DNA of 64,000 nucleotides from Anaspis maculata (Eukaryota; Arthropoda; Insecta; Coleoptera; Scraptiidae), in the NCBI GenBank assembly GCA_949128115.1, contig OX421966.1, positions 68,879,416 to 68,943,415 of the forward strand, in the 5' to 3' direction. How positions within the stretch are numbered: position 1 is the first letter of the stretch; each line of letters begins with the position of its first letter. The position numbers and the translations under genes are program-made. Of the stretch, positions 24,687-35,788 are shown in pieces. The notes under the pieces are model-generated. The model was not told the origin of the DNA, ran no database searches, and saw only the letters and a list, made by a program, of their open reading frames with translations.

Positions 24687-25064
24687 GATTTGCAAGGTAG
24701 GAACATATTTTGACCCTTAACTCCCGCACTAATAATACATTCAGAGAATTTAATCGTAAGCCATTTTCCATAAAAATCGTCCTTTACTATTCGGCCTGGT
24801 ACCCCGATGAGCAGTTCAATTCAAGTATGTGGCACATTCTGCCACTATTCTGCTAATCACAATTTTGTGATGTGTCTATGAACCTCTAGAATAGAGGTGT
24901 CCCAGAATAAGTTCCTATAATTTACATGGTAGATATTCCCAGACAAACTGAGAAATACATATCGGATTTCACTGGAATCCAACAAGTAGTCCCAAAGTTA
25001 GGTGATCTTGAGTTGTACCGGCAACCAAATAGGTTTGAAAGCACGGCTCTAAAAATCGGCTCCG
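24687..25064. other. No gene recognised
   Basis: The last ~40 bases of the inverted-repeat arm (including CTCCCGCACTA, mirrored at 20485) are followed by unique sequence. Confidence 0.4.
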
Positions 25065-25290
25065 GAAAACGCGGTTTCAATGGTAGCTGAAAACCGGCTC
25101 GCAAAGCCGACTTTTGAGGCCGGCTTTTGGAGTCGGTGTTTGGAACCGGCTTCCAATGCCGGTCTTTGGAACGGTTTTCAACGCCGGTTTATGGAGCCGG
25201 TCTTCAATGTCGGTTTTCGAATCCGGCTTTCAATACCGGTTTTCGGCGCCGGTTTTCAATATCGGTTTTACCGGAACCGGTATTCGTCAA
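25065..25290. repeat. 13-bp minisatellite, CCGGTTTTC core
   Basis: Consecutive 13-base units of the type GCCGGTTTTCAAT alternate with GCCGGTTTTCGGA-like units, giving a 26-bp dimer. About fifteen can be counted. All three frames stay open across the array because the unit lacks stops, so the 96-, 72- and 63-residue frames here are not genes. Confidence 0.8.
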
Positions 25291-25329
25291 ATCTGCAGTC
25301 TGTAGGTACACCGGTTTCCATTTTCCCAG

Positions 25330-27375
25330 TTTTTGTCAGCGCTAGTTCAAAGTCAAATTTTCGTGTTTAAATCAAAATTTCATGATCCAAGTCTAAATGT
25401 CAAGACTCAAGTCGAAGCTTTTTTTGTTTAAAACCGCACTTACCGTGTTAAAGTTTGAATTTCGTATTCAAACCCTAAGTTTTTTAGGTCTGGAGTCGTC
25501 ATGTCGATGTAAAAGTCAAAGTTTTCCGTGTTAAAGTCAAAATGTCGTTGTTTCAGTCAAAATGTCGAGATAAAAATCGAAGCTTTTTTTGTTCAACGTC
25601 GAAATTTCAACATAAGAGTCGGATATTTTTGCGTTTAAAAATTAAATTTTGAAATAAAAGACGAAGTTTTCGTGTTGAAGACGAAATTTCATGCTTTAAA
25701 TTAAAATGTCGAGATTAATGTCGAAGCTTGTCTTGTTCGAAGTGGCAGTTTTCGTGCTTGAAGTCTGAATTTTGTATTTGAAGCTGAAGTTTACCGTGTT
25801 GAAAGTCGAAATTTGGAGTTGAAAGTCGGAGCTTTGTGCGTTTGAAGTCGACATTTTGGAAAAAAGTCGAAGTTTTTGTCTTCAGTCAAAATTTGCAGTT
25901 CAAGTCAGAATATCGAGATTGGAGTTTTTCTAGTTTGAAATGGCAGTTTTCCGACATATCGTGGTTGAAGTGGAATGTCGAAATTACAATCAAAGTTTTC
26001 TTGTGTAAAGTTGCAGTTTTCTGTGTTCAAAGTGAGAATTTCACATTTCAAGTCCCAATTTAGAAATAAAAAGTCTTGTTTGAAGTCGAAATCTGGGATA
26101 AAATCTGAAGCTTTTTGCGATTGAAGTCTGAATTTTGATTTGGGCCAAAAAAAATTGTGTTGGAGCTTTTCTTGTACAAAGTCGCAGTTTTCGTGCTTGA
26201 AGTCTGAATTTCGTTTTTGAAGCCAAATTTTTCCGTTTCAAGGTCGGAATTTCAGATTAAAGTCAAAGCTTTGTGCGTTTGAAGTCGACAATTTGAAATA
26301 AAAACGAAGTTTCCGTATTTATTTGGAGTCAGAATGTAGAGACTGGAGCTTTTCCAGTTTCAAATGCAGTTTCAGATGTCAAACTAAAATTCGAAGTTTT
26401 TTTTTGTGTAACATTACACTTTTTTGTGTTTGAAGTCTGAATTTTGCATTTTAAGTCACAATCTCGAAATAAAAGTCTTTCCGAAAGTCACAATTTCAAG
26501 ATTAAAACAGAAGCTTTTTGAGTTTGAATACGAAGTTTTCCGTGTTTTAGAGTCGAAATTTCGGGACTGAAGTCGTAGCTCTGTGTGTTTGAAGTCGACA
26601 GTATAAAATAAAGTCGGAGGTCTCGCGTTGCGTCTAAATGTATAGTTGAAGTAAGAATGTCGAGATCAAAGTTTTTTTAGTTCAAAATGACAGTTTTCCA
26701 TGTTCGAAGTCGACATTCCGTTGTCATATGTCGAAATAAAAATCGGAGTGTTTCTTGTTTCAAGTTGCAGTTTTTTGTATTTCAAGTCTGAGTTTTACAT
26801 TCAAGTCACAATCTTGAGAAAAAAGTGTTGTACAAAATCACAATTTCGAAATAAAAGTCTTGGTTAAAGTGGAAATCCAGATGAAAGTCTGAGCTTTTCG
26901 CGTTTGAAGTCTAAATTTTGAACTGAGGGTCAAAATTTTTGCGTTGAAGTCGGAATATTATGGCATGAGTCAGATTGTCGAGGTAAAAGTTGAAAGCTTT
27001 TCTTGTTCAAAGTCGCAGTTTTCGTGTTTGAAGTCGAAATTTGGTTTTTTGAAAGTCGAAGTTATTCGTGTCGAAAGTCGAAATTCCGAGATAATCGCCT
27101 TTCATTCACGTATTTGGAGCCAAAGTTTTTGTGTTTGAAGTCGCAGTTTTTTGAAGTCGACATGTCGATATGAAAGTCAAAGTTTCCCATGTTCAAAGTG
27201 TTGCCGAAGTCGAAATGTCGAGATAAAAATCGAAATTTTCCTTGTCTAAAGTCGAAATTTCAGAATAAAAGTCATATATTTTTGCGTTCGGGTCGAAGTT
27301 TGGAGATATCAGTCCAAATTTCCGTGTAGAAGTCAAAATTTCATGGTGTGAGTAAGAATGTCGAGACTGAGCAAA
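25330..27375. repeat. Degenerate AAGTCGAAATTTC array
   Basis: About two kilobases of loosely repeated half-units of roughly 20 bases: TTGAAGTCGAAATTT, GTCGAGATAAAAGTCGAAG and CTTTTCTTGTTCAAAGTCGC. A roughly 40-base period is visible in places. The unit is related in style, though not in sequence, to the neighbouring arrays. No coding potential. Confidence 0.7.
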
Positions 27376-27399
27376 CCGTCTTCAAGTTTTTAAATAATT

Positions 27400-29320
27400 G
27401 AATAGATTTTGATTGGAAATGCTCAAGGGATTATCAGAGGAAAACTCCTAGAGTTTCTGATGGAGGAGCTTCAGAGCTTTCAAATATTCGCAAATTATTA
27501 CGAATTTGCATTACAGCTTTTTTAGCTTCTCATTGATGCGAAAGCTGTTTTTTTCAACTTATCAATCTCCATTCAAAAAAATGGAGTTTCTATCGTAATA
27601 TCCAAAATTGAAAAAGTTACGAGCTTTTAAGCTCAAAAAAAATTGAGCTTGCGACCAAAGACTGCTTCAAATTTCCCACTCCTCTTTTAGAACAAACTGT
27701 TTCAAAGCTTTCAGGATAGATTTTGATTGGAACAGCACCACGGATTTTCAAAGTAAAAACTCTACAAGTTTTTGATGTAGGAGCTTCAGAACTTTCAAGT
27801 ATTGTCACGAATTCGCGTTGGGTATGCTTTGATAATCAAGAGACAAATACTTGAACGAACTTGTTGTATTCATTACTGCGCACTACCAAATCATATATTA
27901 CAAATTATCGCACTTAGGTATCGCTTTATACTTGGCTTCACTCTTGTTCACACTGTCACTCTTGAATTAATTTCAGACTATGATGCTGAGACGCTTATGT
28001 CGCGATTATTCAGGCAAGCACTCGATGCACGGCTCCTCCGCCAATTATGCAGGTGTATTTTATTCGCGCGTCGTGGTTTCCAGCTAGTTTTGCAACACTT
28101 TTGATAGTGATCCATGGGCGAAGAAGCTTTTCCAGAAGCACAAGCACCGCCGCAATCAAACGCTGCAAAAGCATATATTTGTGCTTAAACCCCGAATTTG
28201 TCCAGAAGGAATAGAGCTTTCGTGATAATAGCAAGTACCGAAGTACCAGAGCTGTTTCGACGAGCTTGTGAGCTTTTGAGAAAAAAACATTGAAATAGCT
28301 GCAAAAAAAAATAGATACTCGAAAGTTTCATTATTTAATATGGAAAAACTGCTTTTTATGAACCTACTAATCAAGTCAGAGCTTTTCAAGGCAAAAGCTT
28401 TGGAGCTTATATTATGTTCTTGACTTCTTGGTAGGACTTTTTTTGTTAGAATGACGTAGCTTCACGGCCGAACAGTGATTACGGACGCATAATATAATTT
28501 TTGTTTGAAAAAAGCTTTGGAGCTTTCGAGTAATAAAGCTGTAAGAAGAAATGCTCGTCAAGCTGTTATCAGGCGCAGTCTGTATGTATGAAAGCCTTGT
28601 GAAGTTACCATTGTTGATGCGATAGTGTGGCTGGAATAACAGAGCTTTTGCAGTTTTATAGAGAATCTCGGGAAGCTGCGTGAGCTTCGGAGTTTTCGAA
28701 AGTTAGAAAAAACTTGCGAAGAATTGCTTTGAATTTTTGAAGATTTTTTTGTAAGCGTTCAGCTTAATCCAAACAGATTGCTTCTAGGCTGTCAAAGAAA
28801 AATAGAGCTTTCGGGAAAGCTTCAGAGCCTTCAAGAACTCTTGAAATTTCTGAAGCCAAATCAACATTTTTTAGAACCGAAAAGAGCTGGATTAGATGGA
28901 AATAAGTGGAAAGTCGGAAATACGCAGTATTTTGCCGCCTTATTGAATTTTTCTCATATGAAAGCTCAAAATCTCGGATTTTTATCGCAGCGTTTCATTG
29001 AAAAAAGCTGTGCAAGCTGTTTTTACGCAAAAAAATACTTGTATATTCAACATTGATAGGAACATAATTTTCTAAGCGAAAGTTGGGATTGTAGGTGGCT
29101 GTTTCTTAGAGCTTTTCACCTGGAAGTTCACCTGGACTGGAACAACAAATTTTTGAAAGCTTTCAAGTTTTCTCGAAAAGCTTCTTAGCATGAGCTTCAT
29201 TAGCGGTGTTTTCATTCAATCATGAAATTTTTGAAACTATTGAGTACTTTTCACCGTAATCACAAGTTCAATGTATTTTTTTGAAAGCTTAAAAGTTCGA
29301 AATATAAAGAAACGGTAAAA
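27400..29320. repeat. Degenerate AGCTTT array, second field
   Basis: AGCTTT and GAGCTTTC words return at array density and resemble 4.2-9.8 kb. Within it, about 27806-28130 is poorer in the motif and contains ACGGCTCCTCCGCCAATTAT, which also occurs at about 45155. That suggests a shared insertion of an unidentified repeat. Confidence 0.6.
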
Positions 29321-31400
29321 AGTATTTGTTCGGCCGCATTGCTTTGCGGCAAAGTCGCTCCCAGGCCAGCGATCGGTGGCCCTGCGAGCCTCAACCAGCT
29401 GTTACGGCGTCGGCCATGGACCCTCTTCGAGAACCCTACACGACCTTAGGAAGTCTCACGTTTTCAGCCAGCCTTCAGCTACTCTGGCACGTGGCACTAG
29501 TTCGCTTCATTCAGGATCTTTTGATCTTGAACTAGGTACCTGAATATCAACCTGTCATTCAGTCATCCGATCTGGCGCCTCAGCTATGATAATGCTCTCT
29601 CAACCTTGGTAGGTGTATAATATATTATTTTCATAGACGTTTTTGAGCATTTTTAGCCCGGCCCTGGCTATAGTTTGGCTTCGCGCAAAAAGGGGACGTG
29701 ATGTCCGCTCCAGAAACCGGCCGCATATCTAATTGGACCTTTTTCTTGCTCTCCATATGTCCATAAAAGAATCAGACTCTCATCACATTATCGGAAAAGA
29801 ACAACTGGCATAATTTTAATTATCACTTATCAGTCACGCAACCGCCTATATATTCTCCATTATTAAAGAAGTTTTTACCTATCGTCTGCATTGTTTTTTG
29901 CGTTCAGCTCTGCGGGATATTTGAATTTCTAAAATGTAGGTACACTATAGCGTTTTTGGTGTCAACACTACTGCGATGATAAGTATCAGAAAATTGTACG
30001 CCTTTGGGCTGCAATCGAGGCTATATCGCCAGTCAAACTGCATTCGTAAAAAACAATGGAATAAATTCGAAATAAGTATAGCATGACCGCAAATATATAT
30101 TTATAATAAACACGTCTGCACGTCTGTACCGCAACAAATTTGTGTTATTTAAAAACCAATCTCGGTTAAGCCGGGCATTCAATACACATAGAACATGGAT
30201 GCGGCTAAGCCCGTATTTGTACTGGTAGGATGTAGATATAAAATGAAGTGACAATGGGTGGTTTTTGAAACGTGCGAGCGACGCTTATTGCTCGACCTGA
30301 AATATAGAACAAATGCTTCGGGTGAAACTCTTTTTCATATGAAGTTAAAAACGGTTAAAAGCTCGCGGTTAAGTAGGTAATACCCACACCGCAGGTTCAC
30401 ATTTCAACACTTTTCCTTCCCATAAACGAAAAAACCTGACAGGTAATAAAAAAACACTAAATCGACTCTTAATAACCAACAGCCATACTTCTTCACACAT
30501 GCACAGGAACTTTTGTACAGGTACGCACTCTGCACCTACTCATCTAATAAAGCAGCTAAAAGCGTTCATATTTACATTGCCAACCTTCAATTATAACCTC
30601 GTTAAACGCATCTCTGGACTGTAATTTTAAATCAATTTCAAACAAGACTTTCATAATTTGCGGGATTATCTTTATCACATAGGTGGGTAGGCACCTCATA
30701 CCTATGCCATAATCTGAGTGTGAAATCTAATAAAGAACATTTAGCGTGTAGTCTTTCAAATTGTTTAAAACATTTTGTTGAAGGTTGAAATGTAAAAGTT
30801 GAGAGTTGGATAATAAAGTTAACCTGTAAAATGGCACACTCAGCTTTCCCGCGCAAAATCTTCGCCCTTATATCTTGAAAGTTGCGAAGATCCTTTTTTT
30901 CAATTCACTGAAAACCATCTACCGCATGTGTTAGTGTTATAATTTGTGAAAAAAATATTGATTAGTTCAATTCAATAAACTACCACTATACCAGTTAAGG
31001 TGAACCTCGGTTGAACATTATGATTAAAGCAAAATTACCAGCAAGAAACAACAACCAATATCTCTGAATTCAATTGATATCTGTATTACTTACGCCTCAT
31101 TGCCGACTCAAGCATGAAATATTCATGAACGAATATGCAAAAACACGCTTTGCAGCCGGCATCCAGAGCTCTGATTTAGGTCCGATTCTATTCAATTTCG
31201 CTATCTCACCTCATCAGTTTCCATGTCGAAGGAGTTTTCAAACTGAGCTCCTATCATTGAAGCAGCTGTGCCGTGAGGAAATGCCCCACCACCATACCTA
31301 CCCTCTAGGATCCTAATACCTCTACCTCATGCACAAGATGTTCCAGGGATCACGAAACTCGAGCATGTCCAGCATATGGTAGGACGTGCACTAATTGCCA
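29321..31400. other. No gene recognised
   Basis: Unique A+T-rich sequence with short, motif-free ORFs on both strands. A GC-richer patch at 29330-29480 shows no tRNA fold or protein motif. Confidence 0.4.
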
Positions 31401-31410
31401 TAAAAAAAAT

Positions 31411-31660
31411 CATTTTGCAAAAATGTGTCGGCGAAACACCGTACACGCGGTGGACAGCGACGAAGACGACGAATTTAGCGTGGACGTGATTGATGTCCTG
31501 AACAATGTTAGAAGTAAAGAAACTTGAACTGTTAATTTAGCTTTTGAACCGTACATAGTAAACTTCAAAATCGATGCAGGTGCCAGTTGTACCATCATAA
31601 ATGATAGTCAACTCAAAATCATTCAAACATATTTGAAACAACGTAAGTTTAACAAAGGTC
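31411..31660 (+). pseudogene. gag-pol junction and aspartic protease remnant
   Basis: The frame reads NTVHAVDSDEDDEFSVDVID, typical of the linker before gypsy protease, then an in-frame TGA at 31525-31527. It continues to FEPYIVNFKIDAGASCTII. The DAGAS motif stands where retropepsins have D[ST]G[AS], so the catalytic Asp is kept but the next residue is Ala. The protease normally cleaves the gag-pol polyprotein. The frame is lost before reverse transcriptase, which lies in another phase. Confidence 0.75.
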
Positions 31661-31805
31661 AATGATAAGTCAATTTTATACACCAGGAACAAACTTTCAA
31701 TTGTAGGCAAGTGCAAAATTTCAACAAAACATAAGGGCAAAATCTACGCTCTGAACTATTTTGTGATGTGTAGAACTCAATTTAATTCAGAAAGTTCACG
31801 GAGTA

Positions 31806-32546
31806 AATGTCAAAGCCGATAATGATAGTAAAATACCTGAAGAAATCAAATGATTGATAAATGAACATGACGACATTTTCAGAGACAAAGGCATAATCAG
31901 CGAGCCATATCACATCGAAATCGATCAGTCAATCAAGCCCGTGATACACCCCGTAAGAAACATTCCAATCGCTTTGCAAGACAAATTCAGAAAAGCAATG
32001 AATGATCTTGAAAACGCGAAAATAATCGAAAAGGTTGATCACAGTAGCGAATGAGTGAATCCATTAGTCATAGTGAAAAAACGCGACGACAGCCTTAGAA
32101 TTTGCTTGGATCGCCAACAACTGAATAAAGTCATAAAACGACAACATTTCAAACTACCTACAGTCGACGAAATGATAGCTAAAATAGGGACAGCAAAGTA
32201 TTTTACCCTACTGGATGCAACCAGCGGTTTCCTGCATATTCCACTAGACAATGAAAGTGAGGACCAGTGTACCTTTGGCACCCCGCAAGGCAGGTACCGC
32301 TTTCTGAGAATGCCCTATGGAATAAAATCTGCAAGCGAGGTCTTTCAACAAAAATTCACAGAAATTTTCAATGGCCCGGGTGTAGAATGCTACATTGATG
32401 ACATTTTAATCTGGGGCAAAACGAAAGAAAACACGTCTGCCCGTGAGAATAACTTGAAATTCAATAATCGTAAATGTAGTTTCAGAAAAAGCGAAGTCAC
32501 ATACGGGGGGGGGGGGTTGATGGAGACAAAATCAAAGCAATTTTGA
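31806..32546 (+). pseudogene. Reverse transcriptase remnant
   Basis: The RT domain of gypsy type is readable. KADNDSKIPEEIK precedes a TGA at 31851-31853, then INEHDDIFRDKGIISEPYHI, then a second TGA at 32052-32054 where relatives have Trp before VNPLVIVKK. Fingers and palm follow: LLDATSGFLHIPL with the first catalytic Asp, FGTPQGRYRFLRMPYGIKSA, and the active-site box YIDDIL at 32391-32408. After this, sequence expected between the box and FNNRKCSFRKSEVTY is partly missing. A 12-G run at 32505-32516 replaces the next few residues and shifts the frame. Confidence 0.85.
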
Positions 32547-33229
32547 ACATGCCCACTGCAGAATCTAAAAAAGACGTTCAAAGATTTCTAGGAATAATAA
32601 CATACGTCAGCCGCTTTATGCCAAACCTTTTAGAAAAAACTCAACCTCTGCGGGACGTAATAAAAAAAGACATGGTGTTTCAGTGGAATAACGAACAAAA
32701 AACAGCCTTCAACACTCTAAAAAAGTGTATAAGTGAGCGTACAAAATTACAGTTTTTTGACAACAATAAACCCGTAACACTCTCAGTGGACGCGTCGCAG
32801 CACGGCCTAGGTGCAGTGTTGCTGCAAGAAGACAAGCCAATCGCTTTCGCGTCTATGGCAGTGACTCCAACGCAAGTCAATTACGCACAAATTGAAAAAG
32901 AGTTACTGGCAATTTGCTTCGGAGTTCAAAAATTTCACCATTATGTCTTTGGTCGTAGGTTTAAGGCACAAACTGACCACAAACCTCCAATTAACATCTA
33001 CAATAAACCGCTAAATTCTGCCCCCGCGAGATTACAGCGCATGCTATTATCGTTACAAAAATATGATATAGAGCTAACATTTCAACCAGGTAAAAATTTG
33101 GTAGTAGCCGATGCCTTGAGCAGAGCAAATCTCAAAGAACCATTCAAGGACAATGTGGACCTAGAAGACCAAGTTTGTCTAATCACAAACAACCGTACAA
33201 TCACAGACGGAAGGCTATCATCCAGTTCC
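32543..33229 (+). pseudogene. RT thumb and RNase H remnant
   Basis: The phase is open from the RT connection (QRFLGIITYVSRFMPNL) through RNase H: LSVDASQHGLGAVLLQEDK with the first Asp, YAQIEKELLAICFGVQKFHH with the Glu, and AQTDHKPPINI, where relatives usually read ETDHKPL. It ends with VVADALSRA. RNase H removes the RNA strand during cDNA synthesis. The open frame continues to 33304 only because it reads into the nested element; element-encoded sequence ends near 33229. Confidence 0.85.
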
Positions 33230-33447
33230 ACCAGCGAATTTAATTATTGTTGGCTAATTGAGACATTTTCTCTGATGGATTCTAGGTCAGTGCTGGTTGA
33301 ATGACCACGGAAAATGCATACAAGCTGTTGTGGTCAGAACATTTCCCCTAATCTTTCGTGAAACTTGTGTTTTCTGTGGTCACTAAGCCAATATCAACCA
33401 GAGAAAATGTCTCAATTAGTTAACAATGATCAAATTCGCTGGTGGAA
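33230..33447. mobile_element. Hairpin MITE inside the gypsy pol region
   Basis: CAGTTCCACCAGCGAATTT at the left and AAATTCGCTGGTGGAACTG at the right are nearly perfect inverses, and similarity continues inward (AATTGAGACATTTTCTCTG on the left, its inverse on the right). The ~220-bp element can fold along almost its whole length. Flanks read GCTATCATC and GCTATAAATC, a possible 8-9 bp duplication with one difference, which would fit a hAT-type insertion. The pol frame resumes afterwards with AINQLKAETDKNETLQ. Confidence 0.7.
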
Positions 33448-34393
33448 CTGGCTATAAATCAATTAAAAGCCGAAACAGACAAAAACGAAACCCTTCAATT
33501 GATCAAAAATTACATAGCTCACGGATTGCCAAATGACAAACAAAAAATACTCATCGAAGCAAGATCGTTCGCTATATACAAAAATGAATTAACGGCCGGT
33601 AACCGCGTAATTTTTTAAAATCATCAAATCATCGTCAAAAAATCATCATACCTAGCACCATGCGAATAAAGCAAAGTTCACTCCGGACACTTCGGTAATG
33701 AAAAAAATGCATCCAACGAGCAAACCTGCACATCTTGTGGCCAGGAATGAATTCACAAATTGAACAGTTATGGAATGCAGAACATGACAAAAGTACGCAA
33801 AATCAAATGCGAAAGAGCCACTTATCAACCATGGAATTTCTAAAATGCCTTGCCCCAAAAGTGGTTCAGATATCTTTGAAATTAATAAAAAACAATTTCT
33901 ACTCGCCATTGATTACTGTCCAAAGTTTGTCGAAATTGAAGATCTAGGCCGAAATTCAACCTCAGACAATGTAATTCTCAAACTAAAACGCATATTTTCC
34001 ACACACGGTATCCCAGCTCAAATAATATCCGATGGAGGCACAAACTTTACGAGTGAAAAATTTGCGAAATTCGCAAGCGAGTGGAATTTTCAGCACGTGG
34101 TGGTAGCACCATACCATCAACAAGCAAATGTCATGGCAGAAAGAGTCATACGAACCATTGAAAAATTAATTAAAAAGTCGCTCGAAAATAATGGAGATTT
34201 CTATCTAGCTCTTCTAGCGTACCACAACACACCAGTGTACAACTGTTTTGCACCGTCACAAATCCTAATGTCGAGACTGCTGAGAGGCAGCATACCAACC
34301 TCTCACCACAATTCACAACCTAAGCAAATAGACAAAAACTTGCTAAAAAATAAAATCGAAAGTCATCAAAAGATCAATAAACAGAACTTTTAA
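33448..34393 (+). pseudogene. Integrase remnant
   Basis: After the nested element the linker and a zinc-binding N-terminus can be traced across frame changes (HSGHFGNEK, later LWPGMNSQIEQLWNAEHD). The core domain is open from about 33845. It shows the first catalytic Asp in FLLAIDYCPKFVEIEDL, the second in IISDGGTNFTSEKFAKF, and the Glu in MAERVIRTIEKLIKKSL, which together form the DDE triad. LAYHNTPVYNCFAPSQIL follows. The zinc-binding Cys pair is not intact and the DY-C-P wording departs from the common DYYSK. Confidence 0.85.
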
Positions 34394-34904
34394 AGGAATA
34401 CTCGAGAGCTTCTTGAATTAAAAAGAGGGGACAAAGTGAGATACCAAGAGAAACCAAAAAATCCTTGTAATTTGCACTTGTTACTAACAAAATTAGACCT
34501 AGGACGTATAAACTCCAGAGAGAGAGGATGGGACATTCATAATCCGTAACAGAAAAATGATGAGCGCAACAAAAGTTAACGTGAAAGGAAATGATCCATC
34601 GTCCTTCGGACATCTGTTCGACGAGCATTTGTTGAAGCGAATTAGAAATGATCACGTAGTCATGATAGACGATCATAGATCATGATAGTGACGAAGAGTA
34701 TGAGGACTCGATAAGTGAGCCGAGCAGTGAGCCGACACAAGCAGCAACAAACAGTGCGGACAAAAGTGACGATGAATATGAACACTCGATGAATGAAGCG
34801 AGTCAGCCGACACAAGCGACTCACAGTGCGAACACTGCGAACAGAAGCACGCAGTATGTAACCAAGTCCGGTAGGCGGATCAGCAAACCCTTACGGTTTG
34901 ATTA
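34394..34904 (+). pseudogene. Integrase C-terminal domain and tail remnant
   Basis: ELKRGDKVRYQEKPKNP matches the start of the gypsy integrase C-terminal domain. A frame change leads to FIIRNRKMMSATKV. An acidic, serine- and threonine-rich segment follows and the element ends with QYVTKSGRRISKPLRFD and a stop. This tail is typical of the end of gypsy pol. No env-like ORF follows. Confidence 0.7.
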
Positions 34905-34924
34905 ATCATTGAAGTTCATCATTT

Positions 34925-35786
34925 TAAATGCTCAAAACCTTTACCAAACAAACAATATGTTGAGAACCAAAACAAATTCCACAACGATCCGACCGTGATC
35001 AAAAAAGTTGCGCCGTTTTCCCGCAAAAGGTTGTCAGAAAACCAGGAATGCAGTTCCTTGCGCAACTTTCTTGTTTCTTGTCCTGATACGAAAATCCATC
35101 TTTGCAGTTGTAGATGAGCAAAAGCCGTGTATACCTCGCCAAAAAACAAACGACCATAAATTCGACTTTTCGATATTTCCGCTATTAAATTCCAATTCTA
35201 GTTTCCATATATAAAATTATTTAACATTCGACCAAACGAATTTTCAAACGGGACGTAAATCTACCGAGAAAACACAAAACCTGTATGAAGAAACTGAAAA
35301 TATCTACGGAGGAACCAAAAATCTGTACCTAAAGAATTGAACGTCTTGAATCTCAGCATATATTTTGGTTTTCCCATCTTTGGTTTTGATTATTCCCATC
35401 TTGGTTCAAAAATAGAGTTGTAGAGGACAAGTCAAACCAAATTTCACAACGATCAGACCCTGGACAAAAGAGTTGCGCGGTTTTTTCGCGAAAGACCGTT
35501 AGAAAACCAGCAATGCAGTTTCTTGCGCAACTTTTTCGTTTCTTGTCCGGATTCGACAATTCTTCTTTTCAGTTGTAGATAAGCAAAAGCCGTGTGTACC
35601 TCGTCAAAAACCAAACGACTATTACCAATTCCAGCTTTCAAATCAAAATTGCCCAACATTCGACCAAGCTTTTTATTAACAGGACGTAAATCTACCGAAA
35701 AAGCTCAAAACCTTGATGAAGAAACTGAAAATATCTACGAAGGAACCAAGAATCTGTGAGAATTGAACGCTTTGAATCTCGGCACA
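34925..35786 (+). repeat. ~450-bp satellite, copies 1 and 2
   Basis: Two head-to-tail units align along their length. The marker GTTGCGC occurs at 35007 and 35472, a period of 465. Each unit holds an internal inverted pair of the form GGACAAAAAAGTTGCGC and GCGCAACTTTTTCGTTTCTT about 60 bases apart. Each ends with ATATCTACGAAGGAACCAAG-like sequence and TTGAATCTCGGCACA. Small open frames in both strands are repeated with the unit and are not genes. Confidence 0.8.
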
Positions 35787-35788
35787 TA

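Larger units (their letters stand above)
31411..34904 (+). mobile_element. Decayed Ty3/gypsy retrotransposon, gag/pol part
   Basis: In order the block carries the end of gag/start of pol, aspartic protease, reverse transcriptase, RNase H, integrase and a C-terminal tail ending in KSGRRISKPLRFD before a stop at about 34902-34904. The domain order (RT, RNase H, then integrase) places it in Ty3/gypsy. Several stops and frameshifts, internal deletions and a nested element make it inactive. No LTR, primer-binding site or polypurine tract could be paired at the two ends, so the copy appears truncated on both sides. The ~450-bp satellite begins just downstream. Confidence 0.85.

Noticed and set aside
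25080..25370. 96-residue open frame rich in Phe, Gly and Arg
   Set aside because: It is the translation of a 13-bp minisatellite that lacks stops in all three frames.
33241..33304. C-terminal extension of the RNase H frame
   Set aside because: This part is read from the nested hairpin element and is not retrotransposon protein.
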